The notes beneath the pieces were generated by a model, which was not told the origin of the DNA, ran no database searches, and was given only the letters and a program-made list of their open reading frames with translations. This document shows, in pieces, positions 56,253-64,000 of a DNA stretch of 64,000 nucleotides. This DNA is from Mesorhizobium australicum WSM2073 (GTDB lineage Bacteria; Pseudomonadota; Alphaproteobacteria; Rhizobiales; Rhizobiaceae). The position numbers and the translations under genes were made by a program. The stretch covers positions 4,044,001 through 4,108,000 of the forward strand of contig NC_019973.1 of NCBI RefSeq assembly GCF_000230995.2, given 5' to 3'. Position 1 is the first letter of the stretch, and each line of letters begins with the position of its first letter.

Positions 56253-57086
56253 ATGAAAATCAAGACGTCAATCCATCCTTCCTCCGTCGTGGAAGAAGGC
56301 GCCCAGATCGGCCAGGGTGTGCGCATTGGGCCGTTCTGCCACGTCAGCGCCGATGCCGTGATCGGCGACGGGGTCGAACTGGTCAGCCATGTCTCGGTGA
56401 TGGGCGCGACCACTATCGGGGCGTCGACCAAGGTCTATCCGATGGCGACACTGGGCGCACCGCCGCAAAACACCAAGCACAAGGGCGGCCGCACGACGCT
56501 GGTCATCGGCGCCAACTGCACCATCCGCGAAGGCGTGACCATGCATGTCGGCACCGACACCAGCCGTGGCGAAACCACGGTCGGCGACAATGGCAATTTT
56601 CTCGCCTACGCCCATATCGCCCATGACTGCGCCGTCGGCAACAACGCCACCTTCGCCAATGGGGCGACATTGGGCGGCCACTGCGAGATCGGCAACAACG
56701 TCTATATTGGCGGCCTCAGCGCCGTCCATCAATTCGTGCGCGTGGGTGACAACGCCTTTCTTGGCGGGTGCTCGGCTTTTGTCGGTGATGTCATTCCCTA
56801 TGCCATCGCGGTCGGTAACCGCGCCAGCCTGCGCGGCTTGAACATCATCGGGCTCAAGCGCGCCGGTCTGCCGCGTTCCGAAATCCATCTGCTGCGCAAG
56901 GCCTACAAGACGATCTTCGACCGCTCCCGCACCGTCGGCGAGAACATCGAGTTCGCCAAGGTGGAGTTCGCCTCGTCGCCGACAGCGATGAAGATCATCG
57001 ACTTCATCACCAGTCGCGGCAAGCGGCACTATGCGGTGCCATCGCTCAAGGGCGGCGGTGGCGACGATGCCGATGACGAAGGCTGA
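56253..57086 (+). CDS. lpxA: UDP-N-acetylglucosamine O-acyltransferase
   Basis: 277 aa. Hexapeptide beta-helix from IHPSSVVEEGAQIGQGVRIGPFCHVSADAVIG to about residue 190, catalytic His in FLAYAHIAHDCAVGNN, and a helical C-terminal domain with GLNIIGLKRAGLPRSEIHLLRKAYK. First step of lipid A synthesis. ATG 56253 taken; GTG 56247 is possible. Its last 14 bases overlap lpxI. Confidence 0.97.
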   Translation: MKIKTSIHPSSVVEEGAQIGQGVRIGPFCHVSADAVIGDGVELVSHVSVMGATTIGASTKVYPMATLGAPPQNTKHKGGRTTLVIGANCTIREGVTMHVGTDTSRGETTVGDNGNFLAYAHIAHDCAVGNNATFANGATLGGHCEIGNNVYIGGLSAVHQFVRVGDNAFLGGCSAFVGDVIPYAIAVGNRASLRGLNIIGLKRAGLPRSEIHLLRKAYKTIFDRSRTVGENIEFAKVEFASSPTAMKIIDFITSRGKRHYAVPSLKGGGGDDADDEG

Positions 57087-57972
57087 GACAGCCGGGGCTG
57101 GTCTCGATCTCCCGCCTGGTGCCAGGGTCGGCATCATCGCCGGGGGCGGCAGCCTTCCGGTCGAAGTCGCTGCCGGTTTGGCCGGACAGGGTCATCCGCC
57201 CTTCGTCGTGCTCATGGACGGTGAGGCCGACCGCCTGGCTGAATTGTGCCGTTACGAGCATGAGACCCTTGCCCTGGAGGCGATAGGATCGCTCATTCCG
57301 CTGCTCAAGCGCAACCGGATTACGCATCTGGTGCTTGCCGGCGAGATAAAGCGCAGGCCAAGGCTGACACAGATGCATCCAAGCCTCAGCCTGCTCGCTG
57401 TGATACCCGTCGTCGTCATGGCGTTGGCACGCGGCGACGATGGACTGCTCAAGGTGGTGGCGCGCGGGCTCGAGGCCCGGGGGATAAAGGTCGTGGGCGC
57501 CCACGAGATCGTGCCGAACCTTGTCGCCGCCGAAGGGGTGTTGACCAGGGCCACGCCCCGGAAGTCGGACTGGCGCGACATCGAGGCAGGTTTTGCCGCG
57601 GCAAAAGCCATCGGGGCGCTGGATATCGGCCAGGCGGCGATCGCGGTCGGCGGCCGGACCATCGCGCTTGAAGGCATCGAGGGCACGGCCGGATTGCTGG
57701 ACCGCGCCAGGCTGCTGCGCGGCCACGGCCGTATCGCCGGCAAAACGCGCGGCGTGCTGGTCAAATGCACCAAGCCTGGCCAGGAGCTGCGCGCGGATCT
57801 TCCTTCCATGGGGCCCCAGACGGTAGAAGCAGCGCATGCGGCCGGGCTTGCCGGCATTGCCGTCGAGGCGGGACGCTCCCTGATCCTCGAAGGTCCCGCA
57901 ACCCTCTCGCGTGCCAATGACCTTGGGCTGTTCATTGTCGGTCTGGCCGCAACGGAGTCAGGTCATGGCTGA
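57073..57972 (+). CDS. lpxI: UDP-2,3-diacylglucosamine diphosphatase LpxI
   Basis: 299 aa DUF1009-family enzyme, the alphaproteobacterial substitute for LpxH. VGIIAGGGSLPVEVAAGLAGQGHPPFVV at the N-terminus; the C-terminal domain has RTIALEGIEGTAGLLDRA and VLVKCTKPGQELRADLPSMGPQTVEAAHAAGLAGIAVEAGRSLIL. It hydrolyses UDP-diacylglucosamine to lipid X. Start at 57073 or 57067, overlapping lpxA; the stop overlaps lpxB by 8 bases. Confidence 0.95.
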   Translation: MTKAETAGAGLDLPPGARVGIIAGGGSLPVEVAAGLAGQGHPPFVVLMDGEADRLAELCRYEHETLALEAIGSLIPLLKRNRITHLVLAGEIKRRPRLTQMHPSLSLLAVIPVVVMALARGDDGLLKVVARGLEARGIKVVGAHEIVPNLVAAEGVLTRATPRKSDWRDIEAGFAAAKAIGALDIGQAAIAVGGRTIALEGIEGTAGLLDRARLLRGHGRIAGKTRGVLVKCTKPGQELRADLPSMGPQTVEAAHAAGLAGIAVEAGRSLILEGPATLSRANDLGLFIVGLAATESGHG

Positions 57973-59143
57973 CAGGGCGCTGAAGATCGCGATCGTCGCG
58001 GGCGAGGAGTCAGGCGACCTGCTTGGCGCCGACATTGTCCAGTCGCTGCGCCAAATAACAGGACGCGAGGTGCAGCTCGTCGGCCTCGGTGGCCGCCACC
58101 TGCAGGCGCTTGGGCTGGTTTCGCCGTTCGACGCCAGCGAGGTCGCGCTGATGGGGTTCAGCGCCGTCCTGCGTGACCTGCCGCGCCTGATGCGGCGGAT
58201 CGGTCAGCTGGCGGGGCTGGTTGCGGATGCCAAGCCGGACTGCCTCGTCACCATCGACAGCCCCGATTTTTCGCTGCGCGTCGCCAAAAAGGTGCGCGCC
58301 GCCAACCCGACGATCCCGATCGTCCACTATGTCTGCCCGAGCGTCTGGGCATGGCGGCCGGGCAGGGCGGTGGCGATGAAGCCGTATGTCGATCACATCC
58401 TGTGCATCCTGCCGTTCGAAGTGAAGGAGCTCGATCGGCTGGGTGGCCCGCCCGGCACCTATGTCGGCCATCGCCTGACGCATGATCCAGGCGTGCTGTC
58501 GGCCGCCAGGGCGCAGGCCCAGCCGCGTGATCTTTCACCAGACCGCGTGAAGACGCTGCTTGTCCTGCCCGGCTCGCGGCGCGGCGAGGTGCGACGGCTG
58601 CTCGAGCCGTTCGGCGAGACCGTGTCGATGCTGCGGGCACGCGGGCATCGGCTTCGGCTGATGTTGCCGACGGTGCCGCATGTCGCGGACACCGTACGAT
58701 CCGCGGTCACGCGCTGGGATGAAAAACCCGAGATTATCCTGGAACCGGAGCGCAAATGGCAGGCCTTCGGCAAGGCCGACGCGGCGTTGATCGCGTCCGG
58801 CACCGTCTCCCTGGAACTGGCACTGTCGGGCGTGCCGATGATCTCTTGCTACCGGCTCGACCCTGTCGCACGCGCCGTGGCGCGGTATTTCGTTTCCGTC
58901 TGGTCGGCGCTGCTGCCCAACCTGATCTCGGATCGCGCACTGATCCCGGAGTTCTACGACGAATACGTCAGGCCGAACAATCTGGCACGCCAGCTGGAAG
59001 CGCTGTTGGCCGACAGTGGCATGCGCGCCTGGCAGAAAGACGGGTTCGCCGAGATTTCACGGCGCATGGCAACGGACAAACCGTCCGGTGAGATCGCGGC
59101 GCAGGTGGTGATGGGGTGTATCAAGAGAGTGAGTAGGCAGTAG
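57965..59143 (+). CDS. lpxB: Lipid-A-disaccharide synthase
   Basis: 392 aa GT19 glycosyltransferase joining lipid X and UDP-diacylglucosamine. Landmarks: IAIVAGEESGDLLGADIV, VTIDSPDFSLRVAKKV, HYVCPSVWAWRPGRA and LLVLPGSRRGEVRRLL, then ASGTVSLELALSGVPMISCYRLDP. Last gene of the run; its final codons and stop run into a TAGTGAG-rich inverted repeat. Confidence 0.96.
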   Translation: MADRALKIAIVAGEESGDLLGADIVQSLRQITGREVQLVGLGGRHLQALGLVSPFDASEVALMGFSAVLRDLPRLMRRIGQLAGLVADAKPDCLVTIDSPDFSLRVAKKVRAANPTIPIVHYVCPSVWAWRPGRAVAMKPYVDHILCILPFEVKELDRLGGPPGTYVGHRLTHDPGVLSAARAQAQPRDLSPDRVKTLLVLPGSRRGEVRRLLEPFGETVSMLRARGHRLRLMLPTVPHVADTVRSAVTRWDEKPEIILEPERKWQAFGKADAALIASGTVSLELALSGVPMISCYRLDPVARAVARYFVSVWSALLPNLISDRALIPEFYDEYVRPNNLARQLEALLADSGMRAWQKDGFAEISRRMATDKPSGEIAAQVVMGCIKRVSRQ

Positions 59144-59226
59144 TGAGTGGTAAGTAGTGAGTAGTGAGTTAGAAAACTCTCTAACCTGACTACTCACTAA
59201 CCACTACTCACTACTCACTACTCACT
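59126..59226. repeat. TAGTGAG/CTCACTA inverted repeat array between lpxB and gltA
   Basis: Left arm (59126-59173) has repeated (A)GTAGTGAGT units, right arm (59180-59226) repeated ACTCACTACT units; the core is GTTAGA-N6-TCTAAC (59168-59185). The arms form a long imperfect hairpin exactly between two convergent genes. The last codons and stop of lpxB lie inside the left arm. Likely works as a bidirectional terminator; the strongly iterated sequence suggests a mobile or amplified intergenic repeat. Confidence 0.8.
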
Positions 59227-59230
59227 CGTC

Positions 59231-60553
59231 TCAGCGCTTGGCGATCGGCACGTAGTCGCGCTCTGGCGCACCGGTATAGAGCTGGCGCGGACGGCCGATC
59301 TTCTGGCGTGGATCCTCGATCATTTCCTTCCACTGGGCGATCCAGCCGACCGTGCGGGCAACCGCGAACAGCACGGTGAACATGGTGGTGGGGAAGCCCA
59401 GCGCCTTCAGCGTGATGCCGGAATAGAAGTCGACGTTCGGGTAGAGTTTCTTCTCGATGAAATAGGGATCGGTCAGCGCGATCTTTTCCAGTTCCATCGC
59501 GATGTCGAGCAGCGGATCGTCCTTGATGCCGAGTTCGCCCAGAACCTCATGCGCCGTCTTCTGCATGATCTTGGCACGCGGATCGTAGTTCTTGTAGACG
59601 CGGTGGCCAAAGCCCATCAGGCGGAACGGATCGTTCTTGTCCTTGGCGCGGGCGATGAATTCCGGGATGTGATCGACATGCCCGATCTCGCCCAGCATGT
59701 TGAGCGCCGCTTCGTTGGCGCCGCCATGGGCCGGGCCCCACAGGCAAGCAATCCCGGCGGCGATGCAGGCGAACGGGTTGGCGCCCGAGGAACCGGCGAG
59801 GCGAACGGTCGAGGTCGAAGCGTTCTGCTCATGATCGGCATGCAGAATGAAGATACGCTCCATGGCGCGCGCCAGCACCGGGTTGATCTTGTACTCCTCG
59901 CACGGCACGGCAAAGCACATGTGCAGGAAGTTTGCCGCGAAACCGAGATCGTTCTTCGGATAAATAAAGGGCTGGCCGATGTGGTACTTGTAGGCCATGG
60001 CCGCGATCGTCGGCATTTTGGCGATCAGGCGCATGGAGGCAACCATGCGCTGGTACGGGTCGGAGATGTCGGTCGAGTCATGATAGAAGGCCGACAGCGC
60101 GCCAACCACGCCGCACATCACCGCCATCGGGTGCGCGTCGCGGCGGAAGCCGGTGAAAAAGCGCGACATCTGCTCGTGCACCATTGTGTGGCGCGTTACG
60201 CGGTAGTCAAAATCGTCCTTCTGCGCCTTGGTCGGCAATTCGCCGTAGAGCAGGAGGTAGCAGACTTCGAGGAAGTCGCCATGTTCGGCCAACTGGTCGA
60301 TCGGATAGCCCCGATGCAGGAGGATGCCGGCGTCGCCATCGATGAAGGTGATTTCCGACTCGCAGCTTGCCGTCGAGGTGAAGCCCGGGTCATAGGTGAA
60401 GGCGCCGGTGGTGCTGTAGAGCGAGGCGATGTCGATGACGTCAGGTCCGACCGAGCCGCTTCGCACCTTGAATTCGTGAGTCTTGCCGGCGAATTCCAGC
60501 GTCGCCGTGGCCTCTTGGCCGCCCACATCCAGTTTTTTCGCAGCTTCGGTCAT
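59231..60553 (-). CDS. gltA: Citrate synthase
   Basis: 440 aa type II (hexameric) citrate synthase. Landmarks: [39 protein letters not shown], catalytic His in [26 protein letters not shown] and in [12 protein letters not shown], and [31 protein letters not shown] ahead of ATG. First step of the TCA cycle. Confidence 0.97.
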   Translation of the reverse strand: MTEAAKKLDVGGQEATATLEFAGKTHEFKVRSGSVGPDVIDIASLYSTTGAFTYDPGFTSTASCESEITFIDGDAGILLHRGYPIDQLAEHGDFLEVCYLLLYGELPTKAQKDDFDYRVTRHTMVHEQMSRFFTGFRRDAHPMAVMCGVVGALSAFYHDSTDISDPYQRMVASMRLIAKMPTIAAMAYKYHIGQPFIYPKNDLGFAANFLHMCFAVPCEEYKINPVLARAMERIFILHADHEQNASTSTVRLAGSSGANPFACIAAGIACLWGPAHGGANEAALNMLGEIGHVDHIPEFIARAKDKNDPFRLMGFGHRVYKNYDPRAKIMQKTAHEVLGELGIKDDPLLDIAMELEKIALTDPYFIEKKLYPNVDFYSGITLKALGFPTTMFTVLFAVARTVGWIAQWKEMIEDPRQKIGRPRQLYTGAPERDYVPIAKR

Positions 60554-60736
60554 TGCAAACTCCTTCTTGTTTCGTCATGCCGGCAAAGGCAAAATCCGCA
60601 GAGCGACACGTCGAAATCACCGCAATGCGCGTACTCGCCACCGCATTCTAGGAGGTGCGTGCCAGATTGGGCCAAGGCCTAATGTTGCACTGCGAAACCC
60701 GCCTTTCAATGCCAATCTTCTTGGGCCAGTTTGCTC

Positions 60737-62161
60737 CTAATCGATTTGATCCGCTATGCGCGCCAGGCTTTCCTCACGCCCCAGAACGGCAAGCACGTCG
60801 AATACGCCCGGTGACGTGCTCTTGCCGGTCAACGCAGCCCGCAACGGCTGGGCCACGGCGCCAAGCTTGTGGCCGCCAGCCGACGCAAAGTCGCGGATCG
60901 CGGCCTCGGCCGTGGCCGCCGTCCAGTCGCCTGACAGCGACTTCAAAGCTTCGTGAGCGCCACGCAGGATCTTGCGCGCGTCGTCATTGAGCAGGAGTGC
61001 CGCCTTGTCGTCGATCGGCAGCGGCCGCGCGGCAAACAGGAAGCCGGCACCGTCGACAAGCTCGACCAGCGTCTTGGCGCGCTCCTTCAGGCCCGGAAGT
61101 GCTGCCAGCAGCTGCGCCTTGTTCTTGTCGTCGAGGCGCGCCGCCATCGCCGGACCGCCCTCCAGATAGGGCAAGGTGGCGATGAAGATATCGAACAGCT
61201 CGGTGTCGGCCATACGTCGCATATGGGCGCCGTTGATCGCTTCCAGCTTGGCGAAGTCGAAGCGCGCCGCGCCCTTGTTGACGTCGCCAATGTCGAACCA
61301 CGAGACCATGTCCTCGATCGACATGATCTCGTCGTCGCCATGGCTCCAGCCGAGCCGCGCAAGGTAATTGAGCAGCGCCTCCGGCAGATAGCCCATGGCG
61401 CGATAGGCTTCGACGCCGAGCGCGCCGTGGCGCTTCGACAGCTTGGCGCCGTCGGCGCCGTGGATCAGCGGGATATGCGACATCGACGGCACGTCCCAGC
61501 CCATGGCGTTGTAGATCACGGTCTGGCGGGCGGCGTTGGTCAGGTGATCGTCGCCACGGATGATGTGGGTGACGCCCATGTCGTGATCGTCGACGACGAC
61601 GGCATGCATGTAGGTCGGGTTGCCGTCCGAACGCAGGATGATGAAGTCGTCGAGATCCTTGTTGGGGAAGCGCACGTCTCCCTGGACCCGGTCCTGCACC
61701 ACCGTCTCGCCCTCGGTCGGTGCCTTGATGCGGATGGCGCCCTTGACGCCGGACGGCGCCTCCGAGGGGTCGCGGTCACGCCAATGGCCGTTATAGCGTG
61801 GCGGCAGGCCCTTGGCGCGTGCAGCCTCGCGCATTGCCTCCAGCTCGGCTGAAGTCTCGTAGCTGTAATAGGCCTTGCCCAGGCGCACCAGCTCCTCGGC
61901 CACCTCGCGATGGCGCGGCGCGCGCTCGAATTGGGAGACCGCGTCACCGTCCCACGAAAGGCCAAGCCAGGTCAGGCCATCGAGAATGGCCGATGTGGCC
62001 GCATCGGTCGAACGCTCGCGATCGGTGTCCTCGATGCGCAGCAGCATCGTGCCGCCGGTATGCTTTGCATAGAGCCAGTTGAAGAGCGCCGTGCGCGCGC
62101 CGCCGATGTGCAGATAGCCGGTCGGCGAGGGGGCAAAACGGGTGATGACCTTGTCGGGCAT
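60737..62161 (-). CDS. gltX: Glutamate-tRNA ligase
   Basis: 474 aa class I synthetase. HIGH motif as HIGGART at 18-24, [20 protein letters not shown] region complete, KMSKS as KLSKRHG in [16 protein letters not shown]. It supplies Glu-tRNA(Glu) and, being probably non-discriminating, also Glu-tRNA(Gln) for GatCAB, whose A and C subunits are in this window. Start at 62161; the frame extends to 62539 over comEC and that part is not coding. Confidence 0.97.
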   Translation of the reverse strand: MPDKVITRFAPSPTGYLHIGGARTALFNWLYAKHTGGTMLLRIEDTDRERSTDAATSAILDGLTWLGLSWDGDAVSQFERAPRHREVAEELVRLGKAYYSYETSAELEAMREAARAKGLPPRYNGHWRDRDPSEAPSGVKGAIRIKAPTEGETVVQDRVQGDVRFPNKDLDDFIILRSDGNPTYMHAVVVDDHDMGVTHIIRGDDHLTNAARQTVIYNAMGWDVPSMSHIPLIHGADGAKLSKRHGALGVEAYRAMGYLPEALLNYLARLGWSHGDDEIMSIEDMVSWFDIGDVNKGAARFDFAKLEAINGAHMRRMADTELFDIFIATLPYLEGGPAMAARLDDKNKAQLLAALPGLKERAKTLVELVDGAGFLFAARPLPIDDKAALLLNDDARKILRGAHEALKSLSGDWTAATAEAAIRDFASAGGHKLGAVAQPLRAALTGKSTSPGVFDVLAVLGREESLARIADQID

Positions 62162-62264
62162 GGAACTCTCGGAAAACGTCTGAAGCTGGGTGCAGAGCGT
62201 GCGGACTTTCGCGCGTTGCGCGTTCATGTAGCATAGGACGTCGAGGGTGCAAGGGGCAGACCCG

Positions 62265-64000
62265 ATGACTGGACGAGGCCGGGGCTCGGATCGGGGCGAG
62301 GATGCCGCTATCGGCGTCAGCGAGCGATCCCTGTTTGCGGCGCCTGCGACGATCCCACTGCCATCTCCGCTCGTGGCTGCACCCGAAACCAGGTCGCTGC
62401 AGGCAGGTGGGCAGGCGCCGGCGCCGGCTCCTGCCGCGGGCAGGATCGTGCGCGTGCGCCGGCAAGTCGGCCTGGTATCCTTGCCTCGCCTGCGCCATGG
62501 CGTGGCCCGGGCGGCGGAACTTGAACTCGACCGGGGCATCGCGTTCCTGCTGGTGCCGGTCTGTCTGGCCGTTGGGGCGATCGCCTATTTCTCGCTGGCA
62601 TCCGAGCCCGACTTTTCAAAATCCGTCGCGGTCGTGGTGCTGATGGCGGTCTGTGCCTTCGTCTCGCGCTCCTGGTCGAAAACCCATCTGTGTTTCATGG
62701 CAGTGCTGTTGTGCGCGCTGGGCCTGCTCGCGGCGAAGGTCGAAACATGGCGAGCCGGAACCCGGATGCTGGGTTCGGAAATCTCCACGCAACTGACCGG
62801 CCGCGTGGTCTCGATCGAGGAGATGGAGAGCGGCCGCATCCGGCTGACCATGGACGTGATTTCGACCGCCCGGCCGAAACTGCGCTATGCGCCGGAAAGG
62901 GTCCGGCTTTCCGCACGCAAGATACCGCCGGGAATGACCGCCGGCTCGCTCATCACAGGCTACGCCAAACTGTTGCCGCCGACCGGCCCGGTGCGGCCGG
63001 ACAGCTACGACTTCTCTTTCGACAGCTATTTCGCCGGCATCGGCGGCAGCGGCTTCTTTCTCGGCAATCCAACGGTTGTTTCCGCCGACGACGGTGAGAT
63101 GCCGCTATCGGCTCGCCTTTTTTCAGGCATCGAAAATGCCCGCGAATCCATCGCCGACCACATCAGGGGCAGCGTCGGCGGCGCTGAAGGCGAGATCGCG
63201 GCGGCGCTGATCGTCGGCGTGCGCGCCGGCATACCCGATGAAATCAATGAAGCGATGCGGCGTACCGGCATCTATCACATCATCTCTATTTCGGGACTGC
63301 ATATGGCGCTTGTGGCCGGCACCATCATGGGTCTGCTGCGTGGTGCCTTCGCGCTGTTTCCAGACTTTTCCGCGCGCCGGCCGGTGAAGAAATACGCGGC
63401 CGCCGCCGCACTGTTCTCGATCGCGGCCTATCTCATCATTTCCGGTGTCGTCGTTGCCGCCGAACGCAGCTTCATCATGCTGGCGGTGATGCTGATTGCC
63501 GTCTTCTTCGATCGCGCTGCGCTGACCATGCGCAATCTGGGGATCTCGGCGATCGCCGTCATCCTGGTCTCGCCGCACGAGGTCGTCGGCCCGAGCTTTC
63601 AGATGTCGTTCGCCGCGACCGCGGCCCTGGTTGGCGCTTATGCCGGCTGGGCCGATCACCGTGCGGGAAAGACGCGGCCACCGCCGCCAAAGCGATCGCT
63701 GCCCGGGTTCCTGACGCGAAAATTCCTGCTGGCGACAGGTGGATTGGCCATGACGTCCATTATCGCCGGCAGCGCCACGGCACTGTTTGCCATCTGGCAT
63801 TTCCAGCGGGTATCGCCGCTCAGCCTGTTCGCCAATCTGGCCGTGATGCCTATCGTGTCGGTCGTGATGTTCCTGGCCGTCGCCAGCGCGCTGTTGATGC
63901 CATTCGGACTGGATTGGCCGGCTCTCTACCTCATGGGCAAGGGCCTGACAGCAATGATCGCCGTGTCGGCGTGGATATCGGAGCGCTCTCCGGTCGATGG
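62265..64000 (+). CDS. comEC: ComEC/Rec2 family DNA-uptake channel protein (5' part)
   Basis: First 578 codons, open to the window end. A Pro/Ala-rich cytoplasmic N-terminus of about 85 residues precedes helices ([19 protein letters not shown] and others); a DUF4131-like region with [24 protein letters not shown] follows, then the competence domain with [40 protein letters not shown] and further helices. In naturally competent bacteria it passes single-stranded DNA through the inner membrane to DprA. Divergent from gltX with 103 bases between. The C-terminal metallo-beta-lactamase part, if any, is outside the window. Confidence 0.93.
   Translation, partial: MTGRGRGSDRGEDAAIGVSERSLFAAPATIPLPSPLVAAPETRSLQAGGQAPAPAPAAGRIVRVRRQVGLVSLPRLRHGVARAAELELDRGIAFLLVPVCLAVGAIAYFSLASEPDFSKSVAVVVLMAVCAFVSRSWSKTHLCFMAVLLCALGLLAAKVETWRAGTRMLGSEISTQLTGRVVSIEEMESGRIRLTMDVISTARPKLRYAPERVRLSARKIPPGMTAGSLITGYAKLLPPTGPVRPDSYDFSFDSYFAGIGGSGFFLGNPTVVSADDGEMPLSARLFSGIENARESIADHIRGSVGGAEGEIAAALIVGVRAGIPDEINEAMRRTGIYHIISISGLHMALVAGTIMGLLRGAFALFPDFSARRPVKKYAAAAALFSIAAYLIISGVVVAAERSFIMLAVMLIAVFFDRAALTMRNLGISAIAVILVSPHEVVGPSFQMSFAATAALVGAYAGWADHRAGKTRPPPPKRSLPGFLTRKFLLATGGLAMTSIIAGSATALFAIWHFQRVSPLSLFANLAVMPIVSVVMFLAVASALLMPFGLDWPALYLMGKGLTAMIAVSAWISERSPVD

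Noticed and set aside
62162..62539. 5' extension of gltX to 600 aa
   Set aside because: Glutamyl-tRNA synthetases begin a few residues before APSPTGxLHIGG; the extension is antisense to comEC.

Overview
The window looks like a chromosomal segment of a Mesorhizobium-type bacterium (Alphaproteobacteria, Hyphomicrobiales). The evidence is high GC, a rhizobial glpSTPQUV-type glycerol transport operon, a BA14K-family protein, an EipB/DUF1849 envelope protein, LpxI rather than LpxH, DUF1489, DUF6105 and DUF2160 proteins, and two promoters with the GGAAC-N16/17-CGTT signature of the alphaproteobacterial general-stress sigma factor EcfG. No phage, insertion sequence, CRISPR array or rRNA operon is visible. 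Genes are packed tightly, with many ATGA-type stop/start overlaps. No gene-free stretch reaches 300 bases; the largest are 32636-32919 (284 b), 30193-30465 (273 b, nothing recognisable) and 8282-8537 (256 b, two promoters).

Layout. 1-7196: glycerol uptake and phosphorylation (glpS partial, glpT, glpP, glpQ, glpU, glpV, a terminator-like hairpin, glpK). 7229-7733: a frameshifted DUF6882-like gene. 7811-15505: a stress-flavoured block holding a BA14K gene with a perfect EcfG promoter, tRNA-Lys(UUU), an unknown protein, then GT4 glycosyltransferase, glycogen-debranching-type hydrolase, membrane-anchored GT20 (OtsA-like) with its own perfect EcfG promoter, OtsB phosphatase and a coupled 70-aa protein. 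15512-19561 (minus): pyrB, a catalytically dead pyrC', plsY, dprA. 19780-31167: AidB-like acyl-CoA dehydrogenase, small membrane proteins, ruvX, an UPF0173 hydrolase, gatC-GNAT-gatA, a DUF218 protein, DUF599, serine dehydratase, DUF1489 and a membrane-tethered DnaJ. 31214-38073: a SPOR-domain D,D-carboxypeptidase, a phasin with a tandem-operator promoter, clpS-clpA, a CPT-like kinase and a PAP2 phosphatase.

38065-42953: HIT protein, FemAB-like acyltransferase, GDPD, RidA, EipB, DUF4031, LysE exporter. 43131-49217: rpsB-tsf, a LysR/SnoaL/aldo-keto reductase module, then pyrH-frr; the module sits where many relatives have the four genes close together. 49250-59143: an envelope assembly line of uppS-cdsA-rseP-bamA-lpxD-fabZ-lpxA-lpxI-lpxB, which couples undecaprenyl-phosphate, phospholipid, outer-membrane protein and lipid A synthesis. 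59231-64000: gltA and gltX (minus) and the first 578 codons of comEC.

The observations most worth following are: an apparently asymmetric glycerol ABC ATPase pair whose two motif losses fall in the same composite ATP site; two EcfG promoters that tie a GT4/debranching/anchored-GT20/OtsB cluster and BA14K to the general stress response; a phasin promoter carrying two TGC-N3-GCA dyads exactly two helical turns apart; and a PyrC' that lacks its metal-binding motif.
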